DNA from: Bacillota bacterium | Lineage (GTDB): Bacteria; Bacillota; Clostridia; Christensenellales; SZUA-584 | Length of the DNA: 6,998 nt | Direction: 5' to 3' | Assembly (NCBI GenBank): GCA_023390815.1 | Contig: JAEWCC010000041.1 | Coordinates: 1 to 6,998, forward strand | Shown: piece by piece, positions 1-6,263 of the stretch | How the letters are laid out: each line of letters starts with the position of its first letter | Position numbering within the stretch: position 1 is the first letter of the stretch | The notes under the pieces: model-generated | Databases searched by the model: none | The model's input: the letters and a program-made list of their open reading frames with translations, nothing else | Told to the model about the DNA's origin: nothing | Position numbers and translations under genes: made by a program

Positions 1-1
1 C

Positions 2-178
2 CAGCAGCGCCCGTATGGACAGCAGGGACAGGGTCAGGGCCGCGATTTCCAGCAGCGCCCGTATGGACAGCAGGGGCCGGGTCAGGGCCGTGATTTCCAG
101 CAGCGTCCGTATGGACAGCAGGGGCCGGGTCAGGGCCGCGATTTCCAGCAGCGTCCTTATGGACAGCAGGGACCACGT
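2..178 (+). repeat. 48-bp in-frame tandem repeat within the infB 5' region
   Basis: Units begin at 2, 50, 98 and 146: three complete 48-bp copies plus a fourth that decays after about 33 bp. Each full unit encodes 16 residues of the form QQRPYGQQGPGQGRDF. The first visible unit has Q instead of P at its tenth residue, and the other changes are mostly single silent bases (cgc/cgt, ccg/cct). Because 48 is a multiple of three, copy-number change by slippage or recombination keeps the frame. The array probably continues upstream of the window. The encoded segment is low-complexity, basic and probably disordered, part of the variable N-terminal extension of IF2. Confidence 0.93.
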
Positions 179-2215
179 CCCATGGGGCAGGGAGGTCCGG
201 GAAGGCCGGGACAGCGTCCGGCAACTGGCGTAAGACGCGGTCCGGGGGACGCACCCGCGCCTGATTTCGTGCCGGTTGAAAAACGGGCAACCCCCGCCAA
301 GAAGCATCCGACGACCAGCACGTATGTGAAAGACGATAAAACAAAGAAATCCAAGAAGACCCTATTGAAGGAGCAAGGAGCGTTTGACAGCGACGACGAG
401 AGGTATAGAAGCGCAAGGAAACGGCCAAAATTCAAACCAGTGGTGATGGCGCCGATCGTTGTTGACCGTATTACAATGACAACAGAGATGATTTCAGTCA
501 AATCACTGGCAGAAAAAACGGGCAAGCCGGTAGCCGATCTTCTAAAGAAGCTGCTGCTGCTTGGTATGATGTGCACCATCAACTCAGAGCTGGATTACGA
601 TACCGCACAGCTGATCTGCTCCGAGTTCGGCATTGCGATCGATTACAAGCTTGACAAAACAGCGGAAGACGTATTGGGCGAAGGCGATGTGCAGGATGCG
701 GAGGAGAACCTCGTTTCACGTCCTCCGATCGTGACGATCATGGGCCACGTTGACCACGGTAAAACCTCGCTGCTCGACGCAATCCGCATGACGCGTGTTA
801 CGGAGCATGAGGCGGGTGGTATCACGCAGCACATCGGGGCGTACACCATCAACCATAACGGACAAAGCATTACGTTCCTCGATACGCCGGGCCACGAAGC
901 GTTCACGGCGATGCGCGCCCGCGGCGCACAGGTAACGGATATCGCGATTCTCGTCGTAGCCGCAGACGACGGTGTAATGCCGCAGACGGTGGAAGCGATC
1001 AACCACGCGAAAGCCGCGAATGTGCCGATCATCATCGCGATCAATAAGATGGATAAACCGAACGCGAATCCGGAAAGGGTCAAGCAAGACCTGACCGAGT
1101 ATGGTCTCGTTGCGGAGGAATGGGGCGGCGACGCCGTCATCGTTCCAGTATCGGCAGTCACCAAGCAGGGTATCGACCACTTGCTCGAAATGATCTTGCT
1201 CGTCGCGGAGGTTCAGGAGCTCAAAGCAAACCCGAACCGTTTGGCCAAGGGTACGATCGTCGAAGCCAAGCTCGATAAGGGTCGCGGCCCGGTCGCCACG
1301 GTTCTCGTACAGAACGGTACGCTGCGCATATCGGATATGATCGTTGCCGGTACGGCCTATGGCCGCGTTCGCGCGATGCTCGACGACATGGGCAACCGCG
1401 TCGAAGAAGCGTATCCGTCGCAGCCGGTTGAAGTCGTAGGCTTCTCCGAAGTGCCGGTCGCGGGCGATATACTCAACGCGGTCGAGCAGGATAAACTGAC
1501 GAGACAGGTCGCGGAAGAAAGAAAAGACAAGCAGAAAGCGGATATGCTCAAGAACCTCTCCAAGATGTCGCTGGATGATTTGTTCAGTCAGGTGGCAGAG
1601 GGCAAGGTTCAGGATCTCAACATCGTCATCAAGGCGGATGTGCAGGGTTCCGTCGAGGCCGTCAAACAGGCTCTTGAAAAGCTCAGCAACAAGGATGTGC
1701 GTGTCAAAGTCATCCACGCGGGCGTAGGCGCAATCAAGGCAATGGACGTCATGTTGGCATCTGCCTCCAACGCGATTATCATCGGCTTCAATGTGCGGCC
1801 TGATTCGTCGGCACGGGCCGAAGCGGAAAAGGAAAAAGTAGAGATTCGTCTGTACCGCGTGATATACAAAGCCATCGAGGAAATCCAGCTTGCGATGAAG
1901 GGCATGCTCGCCCCCGAGTTCAAGGAAGTCATACTCGGCCATGCCGAGGTGCGCACGACGTTCAGCGTATCCAGCATCGGTACAATCGCAGGCAGCTATG
2001 TGACCGACGGCAAGATGGTCAGAACCGCTTCGGTGCGGTTGCTGCGTGACAACGTCGTCGTACACGAGGGAAGCCTTGCCTCGCTGAAGCGGTTTAAGGA
2101 CGACGCCAAGGAAGTCAATCAAGGATATGAATGCGGCATCACGCTGAAGAACTTCAACGATATCAAGGAAGGCGACGTGATTGAAGCGTTCGAAATGCAG
2201 GAGATAGAAAGATAG
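2..2215 (+). CDS. infB: Translation initiation factor IF2 (5'-truncated by window)
   Basis: IF2 is the GTPase that places initiator fMet-tRNA on the 30S subunit and promotes 50S joining. The 737 residues visible run from the window edge, with the true start upstream. Numbering from base 2: residues 1-59 are a Gln/Gly/Arg/Pro tandem repeat; about 60-150 are a basic linker; about 150-215 are the small IF2_N domain (VKSLAEKTGKPVADLLKKLLLLG). The G domain follows with G1 GHVDHGKT (248-255), the GGITQHIG switch (272-279), G3 DTPGHEAF (294-301), G4 NKMD (348-351) and G5 SAV (384-386). Domain II begins near LAKGTIVEAKLDKGRGPVA, then domain III (IKADVQGSVEAVKQAL) and the C-terminal fMet-tRNA-binding barrel ending YECGITLKNFNDIKEGDVIE. 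All GTPase motifs are intact. The stop TAG shares its last base with the rbfA GTG start. The ATG at 182 lies inside the extension and is not taken as the start, since the same frame is open and repeat-coding from base 2. Confidence 0.98.
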   Translation, partial: QQRPYGQQGQGQGRDFQQRPYGQQGPGQGRDFQQRPYGQQGPGQGRDFQQRPYGQQGPRPMGQGGPGRPGQRPATGVRRGPGDAPAPDFVPVEKRATPAKKHPTTSTYVKDDKTKKSKKTLLKEQGAFDSDDERYRSARKRPKFKPVVMAPIVVDRITMTTEMISVKSLAEKTGKPVADLLKKLLLLGMMCTINSELDYDTAQLICSEFGIAIDYKLDKTAEDVLGEGDVQDAEENLVSRPPIVTIMGHVDHGKTSLLDAIRMTRVTEHEAGGITQHIGAYTINHNGQSITFLDTPGHEAFTAMRARGAQVTDIAILVVAADDGVMPQTVEAINHAKAANVPIIIAINKMDKPNANPERVKQDLTEYGLVAEEWGGDAVIVPVSAVTKQGIDHLLEMILLVAEVQELKANPNRLAKGTIVEAKLDKGRGPVATVLVQNGTLRISDMIVAGTAYGRVRAMLDDMGNRVEEAYPSQPVEVVGFSEVPVAGDILNAVEQDKLTRQVAEERKDKQKADMLKNLSKMSLDDLFSQVAEGKVQDLNIVIKADVQGSVEAVKQALEKLSNKDVRVKVIHAGVGAIKAMDVMLASASNAIIIGFNVRPDSSARAEAEKEKVEIRLYRVIYKAIEEIQLAMKGMLAPEFKEVILGHAEVRTTFSVSSIGTIAGSYVTDGKMVRTASVRLLRDNVVVHEGSLASLKRFKDDAKEVNQGYECGITLKNFNDIKEGDVIEAFEMQEIER

Positions 2216-2553
2216 TGTCAAAGGACAGAATGGCCGCCATCAGCTCCGAATTTAAACGGGTGCTCAGCGATATCGTACGCAACGACATCAAGGACCCGCG
2301 CGTTTCCGAGATGGCGAGCGTGACGCATGTGGAGATCACAAAGGATTTAAAATACGCGAAGGCGTACATCAGCGTATTCGATACGGACAAAATGAAGAAG
2401 TCCACCATCGAATCGCTGACGCATGCCGAGCATTACATCAAAAACGAGATCGGGGCACGCCTCCGCATCCGGCGGCTCCCCGAGATCACGTTTATTTTGG
2501 ACACATCAATCGAGTACAGCAGCAAGATATCCGAAATGCTGAAGAACGTGTAG
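2215..2553 (+). CDS. rbfA: Ribosome-binding factor A (30S maturation)
   Basis: RbfA is a small KH-fold protein that binds the 30S subunit and supports late 16S rRNA maturation and cold growth. The 112-residue product is close to family length. It shows the typical N-terminal helix (MAAISSEFKRVLSDIVRNDIKDPRV), the central strand region (VTHVEITKDLKYAKAYISVF) and the C-terminal IGARLRIRRLPEITFILDTSIEYSSKI block. GTG at 2215 is the chosen start: AGGAG at 2199-2203 lies 11 nt upstream and the codon overlaps the infB stop by one base. An in-frame ATG at 2230 would remove only five residues. One oddity: the helix-kink site, usually Ala-x-Gly before the I-x-x-E-[IL]-G segment, reads AEH (71-73) here. 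The gene is in the same frame as the next one, separated only by TAG CCT. Confidence 0.96.
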   Translation: MSKDRMAAISSEFKRVLSDIVRNDIKDPRVSEMASVTHVEITKDLKYAKAYISVFDTDKMKKSTIESLTHAEHYIKNEIGARLRIRRLPEITFILDTSIEYSSKISEMLKNV

Positions 2554-2556
2554 CCT

Positions 2557-3510
2557 ATGGACTGCGGCCTGAAGGATATTAAAAACGCTTTAATGGGTGC
2601 GCAAAGCATTCTGCTTGTGGCGCATATTCAGCCGGACGGCGATACGCTGGGATCGGTGTTTGCATTGCAGCGGATACTGGCGATGGCCGGAAAAACCGTG
2701 GACGTCGCGTGCGACGGCGATATGCCGCAGCGCTATGCGGAGCTTTTCAGTGGCTGCAGGCTGTATCAGCCCCACGAAGTGAATGAGGCGTATAGCCTCA
2801 TCGCGGCAGTGGACTGCGCAGACAAGATGCGCCTTGGCAAGCTGTTTAAGCTGTTCAAGAAAGCGCCGCTGACGGTTAACATCGACCACCATGTAACGAA
2901 CGACAAATTCGCGGAGCTCAATTATATTGCGGAAGCTTCGTCGGTCGGCGAGATCATATACGAACTATCGCTGCTTTTGGGCGCAACGCACGACGAATTG
3001 TCCGCCAAATATCTTTATACCGCGATATCGACAGATACCGGCAACTTCACCTATTCCAATACCAGCCGCAAATGCATGGCTTATGTTTCGGAGCTTGTTG
3101 AGTTATTTGATCTGCGCGAAACCGCCGATGTACTCTTCCGGCGGCGTTCACTTGTATCGACCAAACTCATCGGGCGCGCGCTTTCGCGGCTGGAACTGTT
3201 CAGCGAAGGGAAGATTGCGGCACTGACATTGCTGCAAAGCGACTTGAATGAAATCGGTGCGACGGGCGCGGATTGCGAGAACATCGTCGACTTCGCTCGT
3301 GAAATTGAGGAGACTATGGTTGCGGTTTTCTTTCGTGAACTTGATACCGGCGTCAAGGTCAGCCTGTGTTCCAAAGGCAGCTACGACGTCGGCGCGGTTG
3401 CCGCGGCTTTCGGCGGCGGCGGTCACGTGAACGCTTCGGGCTGCTGTCCAGGCGGCAAGCTTGAACCAGTCAAACAGGAGATCATCGCAAAGCTGCAGGA
3501 GCTTTTTTGA
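2557..3510 (+). CDS. nrnA: DHH/DHHA1 phosphoesterase, NrnA-type oligoribonuclease / pAp phosphatase
   Basis: Members of this family degrade short RNA oligonucleotides (nanoRNA) and often dephosphorylate 3'-phosphoadenosine 5'-phosphate; some hydrolyse cyclic-dinucleotide breakdown products. The 317-residue protein is normal length. Metal-binding DHH motifs are visible: AHIQPDGD (22-29, His23, Asp27, Asp29), VDCAD (85-89), NIDHH (108-112) and ISTDTGNF (157-164, Asp160). The C-terminal DHHA1 substrate domain ends in the expected FGGGGHVNASGC (285-296). The cytoplasmic position between rbfA and truB is the standard Bacillota location for NrnA. ATG at 2557 is only three bases after the rbfA stop and has no strong Shine-Dalgarno, so translation probably depends on ribosomes finishing rbfA. 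The exact substrate preference (nanoRNA, pAp or pApA) cannot be told from sequence alone. Confidence 0.94.
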   Translation: MDCGLKDIKNALMGAQSILLVAHIQPDGDTLGSVFALQRILAMAGKTVDVACDGDMPQRYAELFSGCRLYQPHEVNEAYSLIAAVDCADKMRLGKLFKLFKKAPLTVNIDHHVTNDKFAELNYIAEASSVGEIIYELSLLLGATHDELSAKYLYTAISTDTGNFTYSNTSRKCMAYVSELVELFDLRETADVLFRRRSLVSTKLIGRALSRLELFSEGKIAALTLLQSDLNEIGATGADCENIVDFAREIEETMVAVFFRELDTGVKVSLCSKGSYDVGAVAAAFGGGGHVNASGCCPGGKLEPVKQEIIAKLQELF

Positions 3511-4376
3511 TGGACGGAGTCGTCAACTTTTTAAAACCGCCGGGTATGTCGTCCAATGCCGCGGTGGTATTCTTACGAAAACTGTTGAATGTTCAAAAAA
3601 TCGGCCACGCGGGAACTTTGGATCCGGGTGCCTGCGGCGTATTGCCGATATGCATCGGCAAGGCCACGCGCATTTCCGCCTATATGATGGACCATCAGAA
3701 GGAGTACGTCGCGGAGGTTACCTTCGGCCAATGCACCAGCACGGGCGACAGCTACGGCAGTGTAACGCAAACATCGCATGCGCCGTTGCCTTCGGATGAT
3801 GACGTGAAACGTGCGATGCAGAGTTTCACGGGTTGTATTACGCAGCAGACACCCGCGTATTCCGCCACCAAGGTGGACGGCAGAAAACGCTACGATCTCG
3901 CGCGCCGGGGAGAAACCGTACCGGAGCATTACCGCGAGGTAGTGATCTACGAACTCGAATATTTGGGACGCACAGGACCTGATGCGCATCGTTTTCGCGT
4001 AATGTGCGGCAAAGGCACCTATATCCGCACGCTTTGCGAAGATATCGGTAAAGCGTTGGGTCAGTGCGCATACATGTCTTTTCTGGCGCGTACCCGTTGC
4101 GCAGGGCTAAGCATTCATAATGCGGTCACTGCGGAAGAACTGCAGCGGGGCAGCGCGGCAGATTTATTGCTACCCATGGGGCCATTTTTAACAAAGGTGC
4201 CGCGTGTGGACACTCTAGCCGAACAGCGGGAACGGCTTTTCCACGGCGTAAGCATACCTGTGGCGCTTCCGGATATGGAGACAGCCTGTATCTATGCAGG
4301 CGATGAACTGATGGGGATTGGCAGCGTGAATGGCGGCATGGCAAAAATTAATACAAGGCTGGTAGATGGGGAATGA
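3510..4376 (+). CDS. truB: tRNA pseudouridine(55) synthase TruB
   Basis: TruB isomerises U55 in the T-loop of most tRNAs to pseudouridine. The 288-residue product starts with the canonical DGVVNFLKPPGMSS block. The catalytic motif is HAGTLDPGACGVLP, with catalytic Asp38 in GTLDP. Also conserved are KEYVAEVTFGQCTSTGD (conserved Tyr66 and Asp80), PAYSATKVDGRKRYDLARRGE (116-135) and GKGTYIRTLCEDIGKALG (167-184). The region after about 230 is a short C-terminal domain. I chose ATG at 3510, which overlaps the upstream TGA by one base and has AGGAG at 3497-3501 with an 8-nt spacer. A TTG at 3507 in the same frame would add a single residue and is less likely. The 3' end overlaps ribF by 4 nt (ATGA). 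Confidence 0.97.
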   Translation: MDGVVNFLKPPGMSSNAAVVFLRKLLNVQKIGHAGTLDPGACGVLPICIGKATRISAYMMDHQKEYVAEVTFGQCTSTGDSYGSVTQTSHAPLPSDDDVKRAMQSFTGCITQQTPAYSATKVDGRKRYDLARRGETVPEHYREVVIYELEYLGRTGPDAHRFRVMCGKGTYIRTLCEDIGKALGQCAYMSFLARTRCAGLSIHNAVTAEELQRGSAADLLLPMGPFLTKVPRVDTLAEQRERLFHGVSIPVALPDMETACIYAGDELMGIGSVNGGMAKINTRLVDGE

Positions 4377-5281
4377 GGGTCATTACACTCTGTGAGGCGA
4401 AAGGCATCCAATTTGAAAGGCTGTCACTTGCGCTCGGTACGTTTGACGGGCTGCATGTGGGGCATATGGCGCTGATCGACGCCGCGAAGCGCGGCGAAAG
4501 GGAGTGTGCCGTATTTACTTTCGATTCGGTACCGATGGAACTGTTCAGCGAAGATCCGCGCCCGATGCGGCTGTTTACGCTGGAAGAAAAGGTGGAAGCG
4601 ATGCAGAGGGCGGGCGTTGATTATTTGTGTGCCGTGCATTTCGATAAAACGCTTGCAGAGATGGCGCACGAGTCGTTTACGGACATGATCCGAAGCGCGT
4701 TTTCTCCGGTACGCGTCATCGCGGGATATAATTTTACGTACGGACGGCACGCGGAAGGCAATGTAGATACGCTGCAGCAAGCGGGTGAGGCGTACGGTTT
4801 TGAAGTATGCGTGATCCCGCCCGTATTTGTGGAGGGGGAACCGGTAAGCTCCACGCGTATACGCGAATGTCTGGCAGCGGGAAGCATAGAGCGTGCAAAC
4901 AAGCTGCTCGGGTATGCGTACAGCGTCAGCGGCAATGTGGGCCGCGGACGCGGCATTGGGCACCGTATGCTGTATCCCACCGCGAACATTAAGGTGGGAA
5001 AAGAAAAGCTGCTGCCCAGAAAAGGCGTTTACGCCGTGGATATCATCACGGACGGACAGGAGTACCCGGGCGTGTGCAACATCGGCGTCAATCCCACCGT
5101 TTCCAGCGGTACCCGTGAAAGCGTTGAGGCCTATGTGATCGGACTGGAACGGGACATGTATGACGAGAAGATCACGGTTCGGTTTAAGCGGCGTATCCGC
5201 GACGAAATCCGTTTTCCGGACGCACAGGCACTTAAGGAGCAGATTGCGCAGGATATCGAAAGCGTTACCGGGACAAAATAG
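4373..5281 (+). CDS. ribF: Bifunctional riboflavin kinase / FMN adenylyltransferase (FAD synthetase)
   Basis: The enzyme phosphorylates riboflavin to FMN and adenylates FMN to FAD in the cytoplasm. The 302-residue protein has normal two-domain architecture. The N-terminal nucleotidyltransferase domain shows LGTFDGLHVGH (21-31), the GYNFTYGRHAEGN loop (118-130) and SSTRIR (159-164). The C-terminal riboflavin kinase domain shows GRGRGIGHRMLYPTANI (190-206, the PTAN metal/nucleotide site), NIGVNPT (236-242) and VEAYVIG (251-257), whose Glu252 aligns with the family's catalytic glutamate. The start ATG overlaps the truB stop in an ATGA arrangement. Only a weak, close purine run (GGGGA) precedes it, suggesting translational coupling. 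No FMN riboswitch can be placed here because the upstream sequence is truB coding DNA. Confidence 0.97.
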   Translation: MRVITLCEAKGIQFERLSLALGTFDGLHVGHMALIDAAKRGERECAVFTFDSVPMELFSEDPRPMRLFTLEEKVEAMQRAGVDYLCAVHFDKTLAEMAHESFTDMIRSAFSPVRVIAGYNFTYGRHAEGNVDTLQQAGEAYGFEVCVIPPVFVEGEPVSSTRIRECLAAGSIERANKLLGYAYSVSGNVGRGRGIGHRMLYPTANIKVGKEKLLPRKGVYAVDIITDGQEYPGVCNIGVNPTVSSGTRESVEAYVIGLERDMYDEKITVRFKRRIRDEIRFPDAQALKEQIAQDIESVTGTK

Positions 5282-5289
5282 CCTGATAA

Positions 5290-5310
5290 TGCCGTAAACT
5301 GACTTCGGCA
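5290..5310 (+). other. Small stem-loop between ribF and the deacetylase gene
   Basis: TGCCG at 5290-5294 pairs exactly with CGGCA at 5306-5310 around an 11-nt loop. It sits nine bases after the ribF stop and is followed by AAAAAGGTGAG, not a T-run, so it is not an intrinsic terminator on this strand. It could be an mRNA processing or spacing hairpin just ahead of the ribosome-binding site, or chance. A 5-bp stem is weak evidence. Confidence 0.3.
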
Positions 5311-5313
5311 AAA

Positions 5314-5320
5314 AGGTGAG
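5314..5320 (+). promoter_or_regulatory. Ribosome binding site AGGTGAG that decides the deacetylase start
   Basis: AGGTGAG matches the part of the 16S anti-Shine-Dalgarno complement that reads AGGTGA. It lies about 5 nt before TTG at 5325. The alternative GTG start at 5316 is embedded inside this motif and has no convincing Shine-Dalgarno of its own, so TTG at 5325 is favoured. Confidence 0.55.
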
Positions 5321-5324
5321 CGCT

Positions 5325-6041
5325 TTGCGGAAGAGAAAACCAAAAAAGATTTTCTTCATACTGCTTATTGCGGCGGGTGCATTCGCTCTTTTGTGTGCGG
5401 GTATCTTTTCTCTGATGAATGCGCGCGATTTTCAGATGGCAGGCCGTATCGTTGCAGGCGCAGATACGGATGCCAAGAAAATTGCGCTGACGTTTGATGA
5501 CGGGCCGTCAGAGTATACCGATGAAATACTGGCCATGCTGGACGAACTCAATGTAAAGTGTACGTTCTTTTTAACCGGAGAAGCGATCGAAAGCAACATG
5601 GAAGCTGCAAAGAAGATTGCAGCGGCAGGGCACCAGATCGGCAACCATTCCTATTCCCATAAACGCATGGTGTTTCGGAGCGAGCAATGGATCGCAAACG
5701 AAATCGACCGGACCAACGCGCTGATTCGCGAAGCTGGGTACGAAGGTACGATCTGTTTTCGCCCGCCATACGGTAAGAAGCTTCTCCTGCTTCCGCTTGC
5801 GCTGGCACAGCGCGATATGACCACCGTTACATGGAACATTGAGATTACGGATTGCGATACAGCCGATGAAGTAACGCACGAGGTCACACAGAAGGCACAG
5901 CCCGGCGGGATTATTCTGTTGCATATCATGTACAGCTCCCGGGAGCTCGAACGGGAAGCGGTGCCCGGTATCGTACGTTCCCTGCGCGAGCAGGGTTATG
6001 AACTTGTCACGATCAATCAACTATTGTCTTCAGAGTCGTAA
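5325..6041 (+). CDS. Membrane-anchored polysaccharide deacetylase (NodB domain)
   Basis: This family (carbohydrate esterase 4) removes N-acetyl groups from peptidoglycan, chitin-like or other amino-sugar polymers using a divalent metal. The product is about 238 residues from TTG 5325 (three more from GTG 5316). A positively charged start (RKRKPKK) is followed by a hydrophobic segment (about residues 8-30), giving an uncleaved anchor or signal peptide with the catalytic domain outside the membrane. NodB motifs in order: TFDDGP (56-61, catalytic base and metal Asp), HSYSH (108-112, metal His), RPPYG (146-150), a tryptophan-containing TWNIEITDCD block (169-178) and GGIILLH (194-200). The last motif reads LLHIM, where many relatives have His-Asp. 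The size and anchor resemble PdaA/PdaB-type Bacillota enzymes, but I cannot assign a substrate or sporulation role. It begins 43 nt after ribF with no terminator between, so it is probably transcribed with the operon. Confidence 0.92.
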   Translation: MRKRKPKKIFFILLIAAGAFALLCAGIFSLMNARDFQMAGRIVAGADTDAKKIALTFDDGPSEYTDEILAMLDELNVKCTFFLTGEAIESNMEAAKKIAAAGHQIGNHSYSHKRMVFRSEQWIANEIDRTNALIREAGYEGTICFRPPYGKKLLLLPLALAQRDMTTVTWNIEITDCDTADEVTHEVTQKAQPGGIILLHIMYSSRELEREAVPGIVRSLREQGYELVTINQLLSSES

Positions 6042-6053
6042 TGCATAAGGATC

Positions 6054-6072
6054 GACAGCCATGAGGGCTGTT
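6054..6072 (+). repeat. Upstream copy of the terminator hairpin, lacking its T-tract
   Basis: The 19-bp sequence GACAGCCATGAGGGCTGTT forms a 6-bp stem (ACAGCC/GGCTGT) with a 5-nt loop. It matches 18 of 19 bases of the hairpin at 6201-6219; the single difference is a loop base. It is followed by GAAAGTGTC, not a T-run, so it should not terminate on its own. The two copies form direct repeats flanking the palindromic element between them. Confidence 0.8.
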
Positions 6073-6081
6073 GAAAGTGTC

Positions 6082-6190
6082 AAAAAACCTCTCGGTGTCA
6101 TTCTGAGCGCCAGCTAAGAATATTAAAGTAGCTTGATTCTTAAAGATTCTTCGCGTGCTCAGCACCCTCAGAATGACAAAAGGTATTTTT
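6082..6190. repeat. Imperfect palindromic intergenic repeat, possibly MITE-like
   Basis: Exact 12-bp inverted arms TGTCATTCTGAG (6096-6107) and CTCAGAATGACA (6167-6178) are extended outward by partly matching AAAAA-ACCT (6082-6090) and AGGTATTTTT (6181-6190). Inside, TAAGAAT (6115-6121) and ATTCTTA (6136-6142) form a further 7-bp inverted pair, and GTGCTCAGCAC (6155-6165) is itself nearly palindromic. No credible protein is encoded. From memory, the TGTCATTCTGAGCG...AAGAATC style of arm resembles a repeat found dispersed in intergenic regions of many bacteria; I could not search to confirm this. It would fold into a long RNA hairpin if transcribed with the upstream gene. Confidence 0.7.
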
Positions 6191-6200
6191 CGTTAGTCTG

Positions 6201-6224
6201 GACAGCCTTGAGGGCTGTTTTTTT
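6201..6224 (+). terminator. Intrinsic (Rho-independent) terminator after the deacetylase gene
   Basis: Stem ACAGCC (6202-6207) and GGCTGT (6213-6218) around a TTGAG loop, followed by an unbroken run of seven T (6218-6224). It is orientated to stop transcription from the infB-to-deacetylase operon, 160 nt after the deacetylase stop codon. There is no T-run on the opposite strand, so it is one-directional. It is the only convincing terminator in the window. Confidence 0.88.
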
Positions 6225-6229
6225 GTATG

Positions 6230-6263
6230 GCTTGTTCATAAATAATTCATTTTTTTAACAAGC
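6230..6263. repeat. Short inverted repeat upstream of the adaptor gene
   Basis: GCTTGTT (6230-6236) and AACAAGC (6257-6263) are exact 7-bp inverted arms around a 20-nt AT-rich loop containing seven T. It lies between the terminator and the start of the last gene, where a repressor operator or a leader stem-loop could sit. The loop is long for a terminator and the T-run is inside the loop. No regulator is encoded nearby to match it. Confidence 0.35.

Noticed and set aside
2..178. CRISPR array
   Set aside because: The 48-bp units are directly adjacent with no unique spacers and are in frame with infB, so this is a coding tandem repeat.
15..233. Second plus-strand frame through the 5' tandem repeat (72 residues, MDSRDRVRAA-like repeats)
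   Set aside because: A repeat whose period is a multiple of three often keeps other frames open too. The frame continuing into IF2 is the real one.
716..2221. 501-residue open frame on the minus strand opposite infB
   Set aside because: It lies entirely opposite strongly conserved IF2 domains, has low-complexity Arg/His/Asp-rich composition typical of antisense to GC-rich codons, and no recognisable domain.
5282..5324. Terminator or riboswitch between ribF and the deacetylase
   Set aside because: The only stem is 5 bp, there is no T-run after it, and 43 nt is too short for a known flavin riboswitch.
4424..5359. 311-residue open frame on the minus strand opposite ribF
   Set aside because: It is longer than ribF itself but covers a protein with all FAD synthetase motifs intact, and its translation shows no coherent family features. 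It is explained by codon bias.
6054..6072. A first functional terminator
   Set aside because: The hairpin is good but is followed by GAAAGTGTC with no T-tract, so only the downstream copy at 6201-6224 was called a terminator.
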